37,266 nucleotides of DNA, taken from contig JAHOYX010000186.1 of assembly GCA_019038705.1 (NCBI GenBank), forward strand, positions 1-37,266. The letters run 5' to 3'. Under the pieces are notes generated by a model. It was not told where the DNA came from. It saw only the letters and a program-made list of their open reading frames with translations, and searched no databases. Shown here piece after piece: positions 7,662-16,840 of this stretch. The position numbers and the translations under genes were made by a program. Numbering within the stretch: the stretch's first letter is position 1; each line of letters begins with the position of its first letter. The DNA comes from Spirochaetales bacterium. GTDB taxonomy: Bacteria; Spirochaetota; Spirochaetia; DSM-27196; SLST01.

Positions 7662-10400
7662 ATGCGCAAGCGTTTGGTGGAATTCCTCATTCCTGCGATA
7701 GTTCTGGCCATTTTTGCAGGCCTGAACTTCGTTCCCTTCTTCCAGACGGCTGAAAAGCGGGTCTACGACCTGTTTCTCCGCATACGGCCCGCAGTTGAAC
7801 AGCGTGACGACATACTGTTCATGGACGTGGACGACAACGCGATTGCCAACGTGGGGCTCTGGCCGTGGAGCCGCGACTACATGGCGCGAGGTCTGATCCT
7901 TCTGCGCGAGTTTGATTCCAGCTATGTCACCTTTGATATCGAGTACGTAGATCCCAGCCCGCAAGCGGTGAACGCGCGCTACCTGCAGCAGGATCTTCCC
8001 CGTGACCTTGATGCCGAGTTCAGCTTTGTCCAGGACAGCATCTATGGACTCTTTGATGCACTCGCACAGGGGCAGATCAGCATTGCGGAGGCCGGAGACT
8101 TCATAGATGATCTGTCCGTGCTCACCGAAGATGTGAAAGCCAACCTGATCACCGCCGTGACAAACGTCGTGCGGGATAATGATCAGTTCCTCGGTCAGGC
8201 GGCCGGGTTCCACGGTCTGTCCTTCTTCACCGTGAACCAGCTCCGTGAGCTGGAGCCGTTGAGCGACGCGGAGCGTGCCAAACGCGATCAACTCATTCTC
8301 TACGTTGAGGATGCGGTGAACATCGACGAGATCGATGTTGTGGACGCGTCAAAAGTCCAGACCGGCGCGGATCTCCGCCCGACGATTCAACCCGTGCTCT
8401 CGCACGCCGGCGGCGCAGGATTCCCGAACGTTGTGGTTGATGACGACGGCGTCCGGCGAAGAATCGATCTGGTGACCGAGACCAACGGAACCTACTATGC
8501 CCAGCTCGTTACTGCTCCGCTGTTGGATTGGCTGGGCCAACCGACAGTTCGGGTGGATCGCAATCAGATCACGCTGCAGGACGCCCGGCTTCCCGGCTCG
8601 CCGATAACCACCGACATCCACATCCCGCTGGCCACCGACGGCCGGATGCTCATCAACTGGCCCAAGGCCACCTTCCTGGAGAGCTTCCGTCACCTCTCCT
8701 ACTGGCGGCTGGTCTACCACTGGGAGGTTGAGGAAGAGATTGTAGATCGATTACGGGCCATGGATGAGGCAAACTTCCTCTTCTTCTACGAGGGAGGCGA
8801 CCAACTGCTTCCGCTCTATGACTTTGCCGAGAGTCTAAAAGACGACGTGCTGGCCGGCGGTGATCGCGCGCAGATTGACGATTGGCGCGAGTACCGGCAG
8901 ATTTTTTTTGAAGAAGCAGGGGCATTCCTCGCCGGCACCGCGGAGGAAGACCTGATCGCCGAGCTTGATTACGCCATCAACTCCGGCGAGCTCCAGCCCG
9001 AGGACGCGGAGACCTACCAGATCATCAAGGATGAGGCGCGAGCCATCTTTGCCGAGACGCGCGAGCGGTACGATCTGTTCATGGAGAATCGACAGGTGCT
9101 CCAGGACGAAGTGGCCGGCAGCTTCGTGATCATCGGTTGGACCGGGACGTCCACCACCGATATCGGTGTCAATCCGTTTGAGCACGAGTACATGAATGTT
9201 GGTACCCATGCGGCGGTCGTCAACACTATCCTCAACGAGAACTTCCTGGACGATCTGCCGTGGTGGATTCCGTTTGCGGGATCGGTGGTGTTCGTCTTCC
9301 TCACTACCCTGATTATTCGCCGGCTCAAGGAGAAGCCTGTGCGGTCGCTCCTCGTCGGTTTCGGCGCGCTGCTTCTCATTGCCGCCGTCGGTGTGGTGCT
9401 GTTCGTGACCACCGGCATATACATGAACATCCTCACTCCGCTGCTCTCGGTGTTTCTCACGTTCATCGTGCTGACCATTATGAACTTCTTGACCACAAAC
9501 AAGGATAAACAGTTCATTCGGAGCGCGTTCAGTCACTACCTGTCGCCAGACGTCATCAACGAGGTTCTGTCCGATCCCGCGAAGCTCGGTCTGGGAGGCG
9601 AGAGGAAGAACATCTCCGCAATTTTCACCGACGTTCAGGGCTTCTCCACCATCAGCGAGGCTATCTCACCGGAAAAGCTGGTCCACCTCCTGAACAGATA
9701 CCTCACCGAGATGTGTGACATCATCCTCGACGGCCGCGGAACCATCGACAAGTTTGAGGGTGACGCGATCATTGCCTTTTTCGGCGCCCCGGTTGAGATG
9801 GACGACCATCAGATCCAGGCCTGCCGGGCGGCAATTCAGATGAAGAAGCTGGAGGAACGGCTCAACCAGGAGTTCCTTGACGATGAGTTGTCTCCCACGC
9901 CCCTGCTCACCCGGATAGGGGTCAACAGTGGCGACATGGTCGTGGGTAACATGGGCACCGACACGCGCATGGATTACACCATGATGGGTCACAACGTGAA
10001 TCTTGCCGCTCGGCTGGAAGGTGTGAACAAGCAGTACGGTACCTGGATCCTCGTGAGCGAGCAGACCTACGATAAGACAGGCCGCGCATTTTCCGTCCGC
10101 AAGCTGGATCGCGTGCGGGTCATGGGAATTACGGAGCCCGTTCGGCTTTACGAGCTCATTGATCTGCGCGAAGAGGTGGACGGGGACCAGAATCTCATTG
10201 ATAAGCTGCGGACCTTCAACGCCGGACTCACCGCCTTCGAGGAGAAAGCGTGGGGCGAAGCCGAGAAGAACTTCGCGGTTGTCCTGAACGAATACCCCGA
10301 GGACGGGCCCGCGAAGTACTATCTGGACCGTTCGCGGAAGTTCAAGAAGACTCCACCCAGCCCGGATTGGGACGGTGTTTTCAACCTGACCAAGAAATAA
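7662..10400 (+). CDS. CHASE2-domain class III adenylate cyclase
   Basis: N-terminal CHASE2 (RVYDLFLRIRP...DDILFMDVDDNAIANVGLWPWSRDYMA), three TM segments, class III cyclase domain (FTDVQGFS, DKFEGDAIIAFFGAP, MDYTMMGHNVNLAARLE); K and T at substrate-specifying positions suggest ATP. SD cggaggtaggat. Confidence 0.9.
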   Translation: MRKRLVEFLIPAIVLAIFAGLNFVPFFQTAEKRVYDLFLRIRPAVEQRDDILFMDVDDNAIANVGLWPWSRDYMARGLILLREFDSSYVTFDIEYVDPSPQAVNARYLQQDLPRDLDAEFSFVQDSIYGLFDALAQGQISIAEAGDFIDDLSVLTEDVKANLITAVTNVVRDNDQFLGQAAGFHGLSFFTVNQLRELEPLSDAERAKRDQLILYVEDAVNIDEIDVVDASKVQTGADLRPTIQPVLSHAGGAGFPNVVVDDDGVRRRIDLVTETNGTYYAQLVTAPLLDWLGQPTVRVDRNQITLQDARLPGSPITTDIHIPLATDGRMLINWPKATFLESFRHLSYWRLVYHWEVEEEIVDRLRAMDEANFLFFYEGGDQLLPLYDFAESLKDDVLAGGDRAQIDDWREYRQIFFEEAGAFLAGTAEEDLIAELDYAINSGELQPEDAETYQIIKDEARAIFAETRERYDLFMENRQVLQDEVAGSFVIIGWTGTSTTDIGVNPFEHEYMNVGTHAAVVNTILNENFLDDLPWWIPFAGSVVFVFLTTLIIRRLKEKPVRSLLVGFGALLLIAAVGVVLFVTTGIYMNILTPLLSVFLTFIVLTIMNFLTTNKDKQFIRSAFSHYLSPDVINEVLSDPAKLGLGGERKNISAIFTDVQGFSTISEAISPEKLVHLLNRYLTEMCDIILDGRGTIDKFEGDAIIAFFGAPVEMDDHQIQACRAAIQMKKLEERLNQEFLDDELSPTPLLTRIGVNSGDMVVGNMGTDTRMDYTMMGHNVNLAARLEGVNKQYGTWILVSEQTYDKTGRAFSVRKLDRVRVMGITEPVRLYELIDLREEVDGDQNLIDKLRTFNAGLTAFEEKAWGEAEKNFAVVLNEYPEDGPAKYYLDRSRKFKKTPPSPDWDGVFNLTKK

Positions 10401-10405
10401 CCTGG

Positions 10406-10423
10406 GTCGCCCTCCAGGGCGAC
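10406..10423 (+). terminator. GC-rich hairpin GTCGCCCT-CC-AGGGCGAC just after the cyclase stop
   Basis: Perfect 8-bp stem; no T-tract follows, so intrinsic termination is uncertain. Confidence 0.3.
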
Positions 10424-10451
10424 TCAACAACAGCGGCGCCTTTCCAGGTCC

Positions 10452-10480
10452 TTGCGGCCGGGGGCAATTGTAGCTATCAT
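10452..10480 (+). promoter_or_regulatory. Candidate sigma70-type promoter TTGCGG-N17-TATCAT upstream of the NifX/MinD operon
   Basis: Hexamers and 17-nt spacing read directly; implies an approximately 140-nt leader before ATG 10626. Confidence 0.35.
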
Positions 10481-10625
10481 TTCTTTCCTCGGAACTTGAT
10501 GAGTTCGTCTCTGTTTTCCTCGGCAGAATGATATGCCGCACGGTCAAGGATCGGGCAGCGGTGAACGCCACAGTCCGCGAAGAGCTCTCCGAAAGCAGAG
10601 CACAAAGAAGAACAAAGGAGACATC

Positions 10626-10997
10626 ATGAATAGGATCTTTGCTGTACCAACGGAAAACGGGAAGCTGTGTACCCATTTCGGTCACTGTGAGAGCTTTGCG
10701 ATTCTCGAAGTCGTGGATGATAGCATTACAAAAGAGAGCTATGTGGATCCACCGGTTCACCAGCCAGGCACATATCCGGCGTTTCTGGCGGAGAAGGGCG
10801 TACACACCATAATTGCGGGTGGTATGGGCGTAATGGCTCAGAATCTCTTCGCAGAAAACAAGATCGAAGTACTCATGGGAATTGACGCTGAGGATCCTGC
10901 TAAGCTGGTAGAGAAGTACCTTCAGAGCGAACTGGAAAACGGTGACAACCTCTGTGACAGTGATCACGGGCACGGAGATGGACATCATCAGCAGTAG
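10626..10997 (+). CDS. NifX/NifB-type dinitrogenase iron-molybdenum cofactor-binding family protein with His-rich C-terminal tail
   Basis: MNRIFAVPTENGKLCTHFGHCESFAIL ... AGGMGVMAQNLF; tail HGHGDGHHQQ; SD aaaggag before ATG 10626. Confidence 0.8.
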   Translation: MNRIFAVPTENGKLCTHFGHCESFAILEVVDDSITKESYVDPPVHQPGTYPAFLAEKGVHTIIAGGMGVMAQNLFAENKIEVLMGIDAEDPAKLVEKYLQSELENGDNLCDSDHGHGDGHHQQ

Positions 10998-11006
10998 ATA
11001 TCCTTG

Positions 11007-11870
11007 ATGAAAATCGCCATAGCCAGCGGAAAGGGCGGCACGGGCAAGACGACCCTTTCAACAAACCTGGCAGCTTTCATGTCTCAGTTTGGTCAGGTAG
11101 TACTGGCTGACCTTGATGTGGAGGAACCGAACTCAGGTCTGTTTATCAACGGCGAACTGATTCATCAGGAAGACACGTACAAAATGATTCCTGAGTGGGA
11201 CAAGAGCAGATGTGAACTGTGCGGCAATTGTCAGGCGGTCTGCAATTTCAACGCGGTCTTACAGATGGGGAAGACGATAATGGTTTTTCCCCAACTCTGC
11301 CACGGCTGTTATGCCTGTTCAGAGTTGTGTCCCACCGGTTCTCTGCCCATGAAACAGAAGAAGATGGGCGAGCTCAGATCTTTCAGGGCAGACAATCTGA
11401 GTCTTGTCGAGAGCAGACTGATTGTAGGGGAGGAACAGGCTGTCCCCCTCATTCGGCAGACTATCGATTTTGTGGATACGAACTTCTCAGAAGAGGTCAC
11501 GCAGATCTTTGACGCGCCTCCGGGGACTTCCTGCCCCGTAATTGAAGCCACCAGGGACGCGGATCTTGTAGTCCTGATTACAGAACCCACACCTTTCGGC
11601 CTTCATGATCTCAAGCTTGCGGTGGAAACCATCAGGCAGCTTGAGAAGAAGTTTGTTGTAGTTGTTAACCGCCACGGGATCGGAGATGACGGGGTGGATC
11701 ACTACTGCCGAGAAGAGAATATCCGTGTCATTGCCCGTATTCCGAATGACAGGAAGATAGCCGAAACCTACTCCAGGGGAGAACTGCTCTACCCGACGAT
11801 ACCCGCGGTTCGCAGTGCTGTTGAAACCATTGCCGACTACATCGGTGAGTTCAAACGGGAGCTGAAGTAG
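11007..11870 (+). CDS. MinD/Mrp-superfamily P-loop ATPase with inserted 2x[4Fe-4S] ferredoxin domain
   Basis: IASGKGGTGKTTLSTNLA deviant Walker A; CELCGNCQAVCNFNAV and CHGCYACSELCPTGSL clusters; DAPPGTSCPV. Confidence 0.88.
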   Translation: MKIAIASGKGGTGKTTLSTNLAAFMSQFGQVVLADLDVEEPNSGLFINGELIHQEDTYKMIPEWDKSRCELCGNCQAVCNFNAVLQMGKTIMVFPQLCHGCYACSELCPTGSLPMKQKKMGELRSFRADNLSLVESRLIVGEEQAVPLIRQTIDFVDTNFSEEVTQIFDAPPGTSCPVIEATRDADLVVLITEPTPFGLHDLKLAVETIRQLEKKFVVVVNRHGIGDDGVDHYCREENIRVIARIPNDRKIAETYSRGELLYPTIPAVRSAVETIADYIGEFKRELK

Positions 11871-12746
11871 GTGAAAGAGATCGTAGTCATATCGGGGAAA
11901 GGCGGTACGGGAAAGACGTCAATCACGGCGGCTCTCGCGATTCTTGGTGGAAACGACGTCATCGTTGCCGACTGCGATGTGGACGCTGCAGACATGCATC
12001 TCCTGATGGAGCCGGATCTTGAGATCAGTGAAGATTTCTACAGTGGTGAGATAGCACACATAAACCAGGACTTTTGCACTCAATGTGGAAAGTGCCAGGA
12101 AGTCTGCAGATTCAATGCTATTCCGATCATTGGCGGTGAGTACACCGTGGACTCTCTGGGATGTGAAGGCTGCGGATACTGTGCAAGAGTCTGTCCGGCG
12201 GACGCCATAACAAACAGCGAACAGAATGTCGGAAAGTGGTTCATTTCCGGAATAAGGACTGGAAGCAGCATGGTCCACGCCAGCCTCAACATAGGCGCCG
12301 AGAACTCCGGCAAACTCGTAGCCCAGGTTAAGAGTGGGTCAAAAGCGCTGGCCGAAAGGCTTGGAAAGAACATGGTTCTTGTGGATGGGTCGCCAGGAAT
12401 CGGATGCCCGGTGGTCTCTTCCCTCTCGGGAGCCTCCTTTGTAGTTCTCGTCACGGAGCCAACCGTTTCGGGGTTTCATGATCTGAAGAGAGTCTATGAG
12501 CTTGTGAAGAAGTTCAGGATCGAGGCCGGCTGCATCGTGAACAAGGCAGATCTCAATACGGAGGTCCTTGATGGCATTCGTAGCTTTCTGTCGGAAGAAG
12601 ATATTGTGTTGCTGACGGAAATCCCGTATGACGAAAGATTCACCGAGGCCATGACAAACGGGAAGACCATTGTAGAGTGGGACGACAAACTGGCGGGGAT
12701 TGTTCGCGGAACCTGGGAAAGAATCCGAGAAACAGTAAGACTGTAA
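11871..12746 (+). CDS. MinD/Mrp-superfamily P-loop ATPase with inserted 2x[4Fe-4S] ferredoxin domain (paralogue)
   Basis: VISGKGGTGKTSITAALA; CTQCGKCQEVCRFNAI and CEGCGYCARVCPADAI; DGSPGIGCPVV; GTG start directly abutting the preceding stop. Confidence 0.88.
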   Translation: MKEIVVISGKGGTGKTSITAALAILGGNDVIVADCDVDAADMHLLMEPDLEISEDFYSGEIAHINQDFCTQCGKCQEVCRFNAIPIIGGEYTVDSLGCEGCGYCARVCPADAITNSEQNVGKWFISGIRTGSSMVHASLNIGAENSGKLVAQVKSGSKALAERLGKNMVLVDGSPGIGCPVVSSLSGASFVVLVTEPTVSGFHDLKRVYELVKKFRIEAGCIVNKADLNTEVLDGIRSFLSEEDIVLLTEIPYDERFTEAMTNGKTIVEWDDKLAGIVRGTWERIRETVRL

Positions 12747-12758
12747 CAGGAGAGAAGA

Positions 12759-13097
12759 ATGAAAATCATCTTTACGACCAAAGGTACGGAATGGGACTCC
12801 GCAATGGATCCTCGCTTCGGAAGGACCGAGTTCTTTCTGATTTATGATGAAGGGACTGACAGCGTAGAAACTTATGACAACAGGGCAATTGAGAATGAGG
12901 CCCATGGAGCAGGGCCAAAGACTGCACAGAAGCTGGCCGAGTACGGCGCCGAAGTTCTGATTACAGGCAATGGGCCTGGTGGAAATGCCGCCGCCGTACT
13001 TCAGAGGACGGGAATCGAGATCCTGGTCGGAGCCGGCGACATGACCGTCAAAGAGGCACATGAAGCCTACAAGGCCGGCAAGCTGAAGAAAGTCTGA
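12759..13097 (+). CDS. NifX/NifB-type iron-molybdenum cofactor-binding family protein
   Basis: MKIIFTTKGTEWDSAMDPRFGRTEFFLIYD...ITGNGPGGNAAAVLQRTGIEILVGAGDMTVKEA; SD aggagag. Confidence 0.8.
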   Translation: MKIIFTTKGTEWDSAMDPRFGRTEFFLIYDEGTDSVETYDNRAIENEAHGAGPKTAQKLAEYGAEVLITGNGPGGNAAAVLQRTGIEILVGAGDMTVKEAHEAYKAGKLKKV

Positions 13098-13114
13098 CGC
13101 GTGCGCAAGCATTT

Positions 13115-13192
13115 ATGAAAAGACATGAATGCAAATGGTTTCCGGTCTGTCCGATGAAGTCCTTCTCTGCTTCCAGACGGGAAGATAGATGA
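13115..13192 (+). CDS. Candidate 25-aa Cys-containing small ORF (possibly frameshifted remnant)
   Basis: MKRHECKWFPVCPMKSFSASRREDR*; stop TGA overlaps the DUF89 ATG as ATGA. Not in ORF track (too short). The alternative frame reads ...SLLPDGKIDENLS. Confidence 0.4.
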   Translation: MKRHECKWFPVCPMKSFSASRREDR

Positions 13193-14049
13193 AAACCTAT
13201 CTTGACTGCATACCCTGTTTCATGAAGCAGGCTCTGCGGGCCGGACGAATTTCGGGAATGGATGAGTCGGGCGTCAAACAACTGCTGGATGAAGTGGGCT
13301 GTATGATCAGGGACCTGCCCCTGGAGAGCACCCCGCCTGTTACCGGAGATCTGATCTACGGGAAAATCAGGCAAATGACCGGGGTCAATGATCCCTACAA
13401 TGAGATTAAGAAAGAGACTATCAGAGAGGCTCTGGAGCTCTATCCGGAATTGAAGAATATTGTCAGGAAATCCGATAACAGAATGCTCACGGCTGCAAAG
13501 ATCGCAATTGCCGGAAACGTAATTGATCTCGGAGTAGGAAATGACTTCAATATCACCAGAGATGTACACGCAATTCTGAATCAGGAGTTCGCGATACTTC
13601 ACTTTGAGGAATTTCTGGAGAGCCTCAATAAGGCGGAATCTGTTCTCTACCTTGGGGACAACGCCGGGGAATCAGTCTTCGATAAGCTTCTCATAGAAGA
13701 ACTCGGAAAGCCGGTTACGTATGTCGTACGAGACATACCAGTCATAAACGATGTGACCATGGAGGATGCTATTGATTCCGGACTTGACACCGTAGCCGAG
13801 ATAATATCTTCGGGAAGCTCTGCACCGGCGATAATACCAGGTCTGTGCAGCGACGAATTTCTAGATCGTTTTGAAAGTGCGGAAATGATTATCAGCAAGG
13901 GGCAGGGCAACTACGAAGGTCTCTCCAATGTCGAGAGGCCGATTTTCGTTCTGCTGAAGGCGAAATGCCAGGTTATTGCGAATGATCTGGGCGTCGATAC
14001 AGGCGATATCATACTGGCTACTCCGAGGGAGCTCAATCGCCACCAGTGA
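13189..14049 (+). CDS. DUF89 / ARMT1-like family protein (damage-control phosphatase superfamily)
   Basis: MKTYLDCIPCFMKQAL N-terminal CxxC, LYLGDNAGESVFDKLLIEEL, ISKGQGNYEGL motifs. Confidence 0.85.
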   Translation: MKTYLDCIPCFMKQALRAGRISGMDESGVKQLLDEVGCMIRDLPLESTPPVTGDLIYGKIRQMTGVNDPYNEIKKETIREALELYPELKNIVRKSDNRMLTAAKIAIAGNVIDLGVGNDFNITRDVHAILNQEFAILHFEEFLESLNKAESVLYLGDNAGESVFDKLLIEELGKPVTYVVRDIPVINDVTMEDAIDSGLDTVAEIISSGSSAPAIIPGLCSDEFLDRFESAEMIISKGQGNYEGLSNVERPIFVLLKAKCQVIANDLGVDTGDIILATPRELNRHQ

Positions 14050-14124
14050 TGCTATCGCTTTTTGTCTTGGACTGTGTTAAGAAATCGGCAAGTCCCCGCA
14101 CATCCCACTCAGAGGGCGACACCT

Positions 14125-15786
14125 ATGATTCTGATAACCGTTCTGAACATCATTGGAAGCCTTGGACTGTTCCTCTTCGGAATGAAGATCATGAGCGACG
14201 GTATTCAGAAAGCCGCCGGACATCGATTACAGAGCGTTCTGGGGTTCATGACCGGGAACAGGTTTGCCGCGGTGGCGACCGGTGTGCTCATCACCGGACT
14301 CATCCAGTCTTCATCGGCGACGACGGTCATGGTCGTGGGGTTTGCGAACGCCGGTCTGCTCTCATTGAGGCAGGCCATCGGCGTGATCATGGGTGCGAAC
14401 ATTGGCACCACCGTTACGGGTTGGATCGTCGCCCTGTTGGGTTTCAAGTTCAGCATTGCGATTATCGTGCTTCCAGCCCTGGCTGTCGGTCTTCCGCTTC
14501 GTCTCAGCAAGAGACTCGGCAAACAGGACTGGGGCGAAGCGGTGACAGGGTTCGGCCTGCTCTTTCTCGGACTGGATCTCCTGAAGAACTCTGTCCCGGA
14601 GATACAGGGCAACGCAGAGTTCCTGCAGTTCATGGCACAACTCAACAACCTCGGCCCCCTGACCTTCATCATCTTCGTCGCGTTCGGCACCATCCTCACC
14701 ATCGTGGTCCAGTCCTCGAGCGCCGCCATGGCAATCACCCTCACAATGGCTTTCTCGGGATGGATCGATTTCTCTACCGCCGCCGCGATCGTTCTCGGCG
14801 AAAACATCGGAACCACGGCCACCGCCTTCATTGCGTCGGTAGGCACGAATATCAATGCCCGGCGCGCCTCGCGGGTCCACATGCTCTTCAATGTCTTCGG
14901 AGTTCTCTGGATAGGGATTCTTTTCAAGCCCTTCCTCGCCCTGGTGGACCTCATCGTCCCTGGAGTTCCCACGGGCGGCGCGATAACCGCCCACCTTGCG
15001 ATGTTCCACACCCTCTTCAACGTGACGAACACGGTGCTCTTCGTTGGATTTGTGAGACAGCTCGAGTCTCTGGTGAAGAAGCTCACCCGACCGAAGGCCG
15101 ATGAAGAGGAGCGAGCCTATCAACTGAAGTACATCTCAACCACGTTGCAGGACACCCCGGAGATGAACCTGATGAACGCCAAGATGGAACTGTCCAGAAT
15201 GGCAGGCATTGTACAGGAGATGTTCCGTCGCTTTCTCGAGGTGTTCAGGAACCCGGACAAGAAGATGGGCAACCAGGTGGCGGAACTCAAAGAGATGGAG
15301 GACTACACCGATCGGATGCAGGAGGACATATCGATCTTTCTTGCGCAGTGCGCCCGCGAGAGTCTCACCGAGACAAGTGCGGCGAATGTCAGTGCGATGA
15401 TCCGCATTGCCCACGAACTGGAGAACATCGGTGACGCTTGCTTCAATCTCATGGTGCTGGCGCGGAGGCGGTATGATTCAAAAATCGACTTCGATCCGTC
15501 TGCATTGGAGGATTTGAATCCCTACTCCGTGAAGGTGGCGGAGTTCATCGAGTTCATCAGGAAGCACCTGAACGAGCACCTCTCACGTGCCGAATTGGAG
15601 ACCGCCTATCTCTACGAAGACGACGTCAACAGATTCCGCACCCGCCTCAAAGACGAGGCGCAGGACCGCCTTCAGACCGGAGCCGATGTCAAGTCGGAAC
15701 TCCTGTTCATTGAGATGGTCCGCCAGATTGAACACATGGGCGACCACGCCCTGAACGTTGCGCAGGCCCTCAGGCAGATCCGGTAG
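14125..15786 (+). CDS. Na/Pi cotransporter family protein with C-terminal PhoU-like domain
   Basis: LGLFLFGMKIMSDGIQKAAGHRLQ, GLIQSSSATTVMVVGF and VVQSSSAAMAITLT repeat motifs; ENIGTTATAF; C-terminal helical PhoU-like region. Confidence 0.88.
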   Translation: MILITVLNIIGSLGLFLFGMKIMSDGIQKAAGHRLQSVLGFMTGNRFAAVATGVLITGLIQSSSATTVMVVGFANAGLLSLRQAIGVIMGANIGTTVTGWIVALLGFKFSIAIIVLPALAVGLPLRLSKRLGKQDWGEAVTGFGLLFLGLDLLKNSVPEIQGNAEFLQFMAQLNNLGPLTFIIFVAFGTILTIVVQSSSAAMAITLTMAFSGWIDFSTAAAIVLGENIGTTATAFIASVGTNINARRASRVHMLFNVFGVLWIGILFKPFLALVDLIVPGVPTGGAITAHLAMFHTLFNVTNTVLFVGFVRQLESLVKKLTRPKADEEERAYQLKYISTTLQDTPEMNLMNAKMELSRMAGIVQEMFRRFLEVFRNPDKKMGNQVAELKEMEDYTDRMQEDISIFLAQCARESLTETSAANVSAMIRIAHELENIGDACFNLMVLARRRYDSKIDFDPSALEDLNPYSVKVAEFIEFIRKHLNEHLSRAELETAYLYEDDVNRFRTRLKDEAQDRLQTGADVKSELLFIEMVRQIEHMGDHALNVAQALRQIR

Positions 15787-15947
15787 CAGCTCGCGTATTG
15801 CGTCTGAGCGACTCAACCATTACTATGACGGTAATCATCCTACAGGATCTGATCAGTAGGCAGAGTGGACCAGAGCATCCAATTCCATTACCTGGACGAG
15901 CACCCGTTCCGTGTGAGGCACGGTGATTGTCTGCCGAGGAGGAGTAC

Positions 15948-16829
15948 ATGGGTCTGAACCTCATCGTATTGATAAAGCAGGTGCCGGACACCCAGAACAT
16001 CACCGGGAACGCCATGAAGGAAGATGGTACGGTGAATCGTGGGGCATTGCCGGCAATTTTCAACCCGGAGGATCTCCACGCCCTTGAAGCGGCGCTGACG
16101 ATTCGCGATTCGACGCCGGGCTCCAAAGTGCATGTCCTGACCATGGGGCCGCCCAGCGCAGTCCAGGTGCTGAAGGACTCCCTCTACCGGGGCGCGGATT
16201 TCGTGGCGTTGATCTCCGATAGACGATTTGCCGCAGCTGACACGCTTGCCACCTCGTACGCTCTGAAGTGTGCCGTTGAGAAGATTGGCAGCTACGACAT
16301 CGTGCTCTGCGGCCGCCAGGCAATTGACGGGGACACTGCGCAGGTAGGTCCGCAAACGGCGGAGAAACTCGGCATCAACCAGATTACCTGTGTTTCGCGG
16401 ATAGAAGACATTGACGTGGACAAGAGGACGATCACGGCGGTCCGATCGATTGAGGGCGGATACGAGAAGATTCGGGCAAAACTGCCTATCCTTCTGACAC
16501 TGACTGACGAGCACTACCTGCCGCGGCCGCCGTCTGCCATCAAATTGATGACCTACAAGAGTGCGTCAACCGAGATGAGCAATACCGATTTTGATGAATC
16601 GTACCTGACATCCGGGGCGGATCTGAAGGCGGAGAACACGATAAGCCTCTGGGACATCAATGCGATTGGTGCCGATCCGGAGAGCTGTGGCCTTGCCGGT
16701 TCACCGACAAAGGTGAAGACCATTGACCTGGTCGTGCTCAAGTCGGAGGACCTGAGGATGATCGAGAATACCGACGAATCGATTGGCGACATGGTGCATG
16801 AACTCATCGCCGACCACACTCTGGGATAA
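15948..16829 (+). CDS. etfB: Electron transfer flavoprotein subunit beta
   Basis: LIVLIKQVPDTQNITGN...DGTVNRGALPAIFNPEDLHALEAALTI...CGRQAIDGDTAQVGPQTAEKL; SD gaggaggag. Confidence 0.9.
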   Translation: MGLNLIVLIKQVPDTQNITGNAMKEDGTVNRGALPAIFNPEDLHALEAALTIRDSTPGSKVHVLTMGPPSAVQVLKDSLYRGADFVALISDRRFAAADTLATSYALKCAVEKIGSYDIVLCGRQAIDGDTAQVGPQTAEKLGINQITCVSRIEDIDVDKRTITAVRSIEGGYEKIRAKLPILLTLTDEHYLPRPPSAIKLMTYKSASTEMSNTDFDESYLTSGADLKAENTISLWDINAIGADPESCGLAGSPTKVKTIDLVVLKSEDLRMIENTDESIGDMVHELIADHTLG

Positions 16830-16840
16830 AGGAGAGTCCT

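Noticed and set aside
10481-10625. Possible Moco, cobalamin or c-di-GMP riboswitch in the NifX operon leader
   Set aside because: Compared by eye with remembered consensus elements; only fragments such as CCGAAAGC match, so no class can be assigned.
9666-10988. 440-aa minus-strand ORF across the cyclase catalytic domain and NifX start
   Set aside because: Antisense to two well-supported genes; no domain motifs; shadow ORF.
14046-15104. 352-aa plus-strand ORF overlapping the Na/Pi cotransporter
   Set aside because: Out-of-frame His/Arg-rich translation of the real transporter reading frame.
15825-15926. 33-aa ORF upstream of etfB (MTVIILQDLISRQSGPEHPIPLPGRAPVPCEAR)
   Set aside because: Does not overlap etfB, no SD, no recognisable motif; probably leader sequence.
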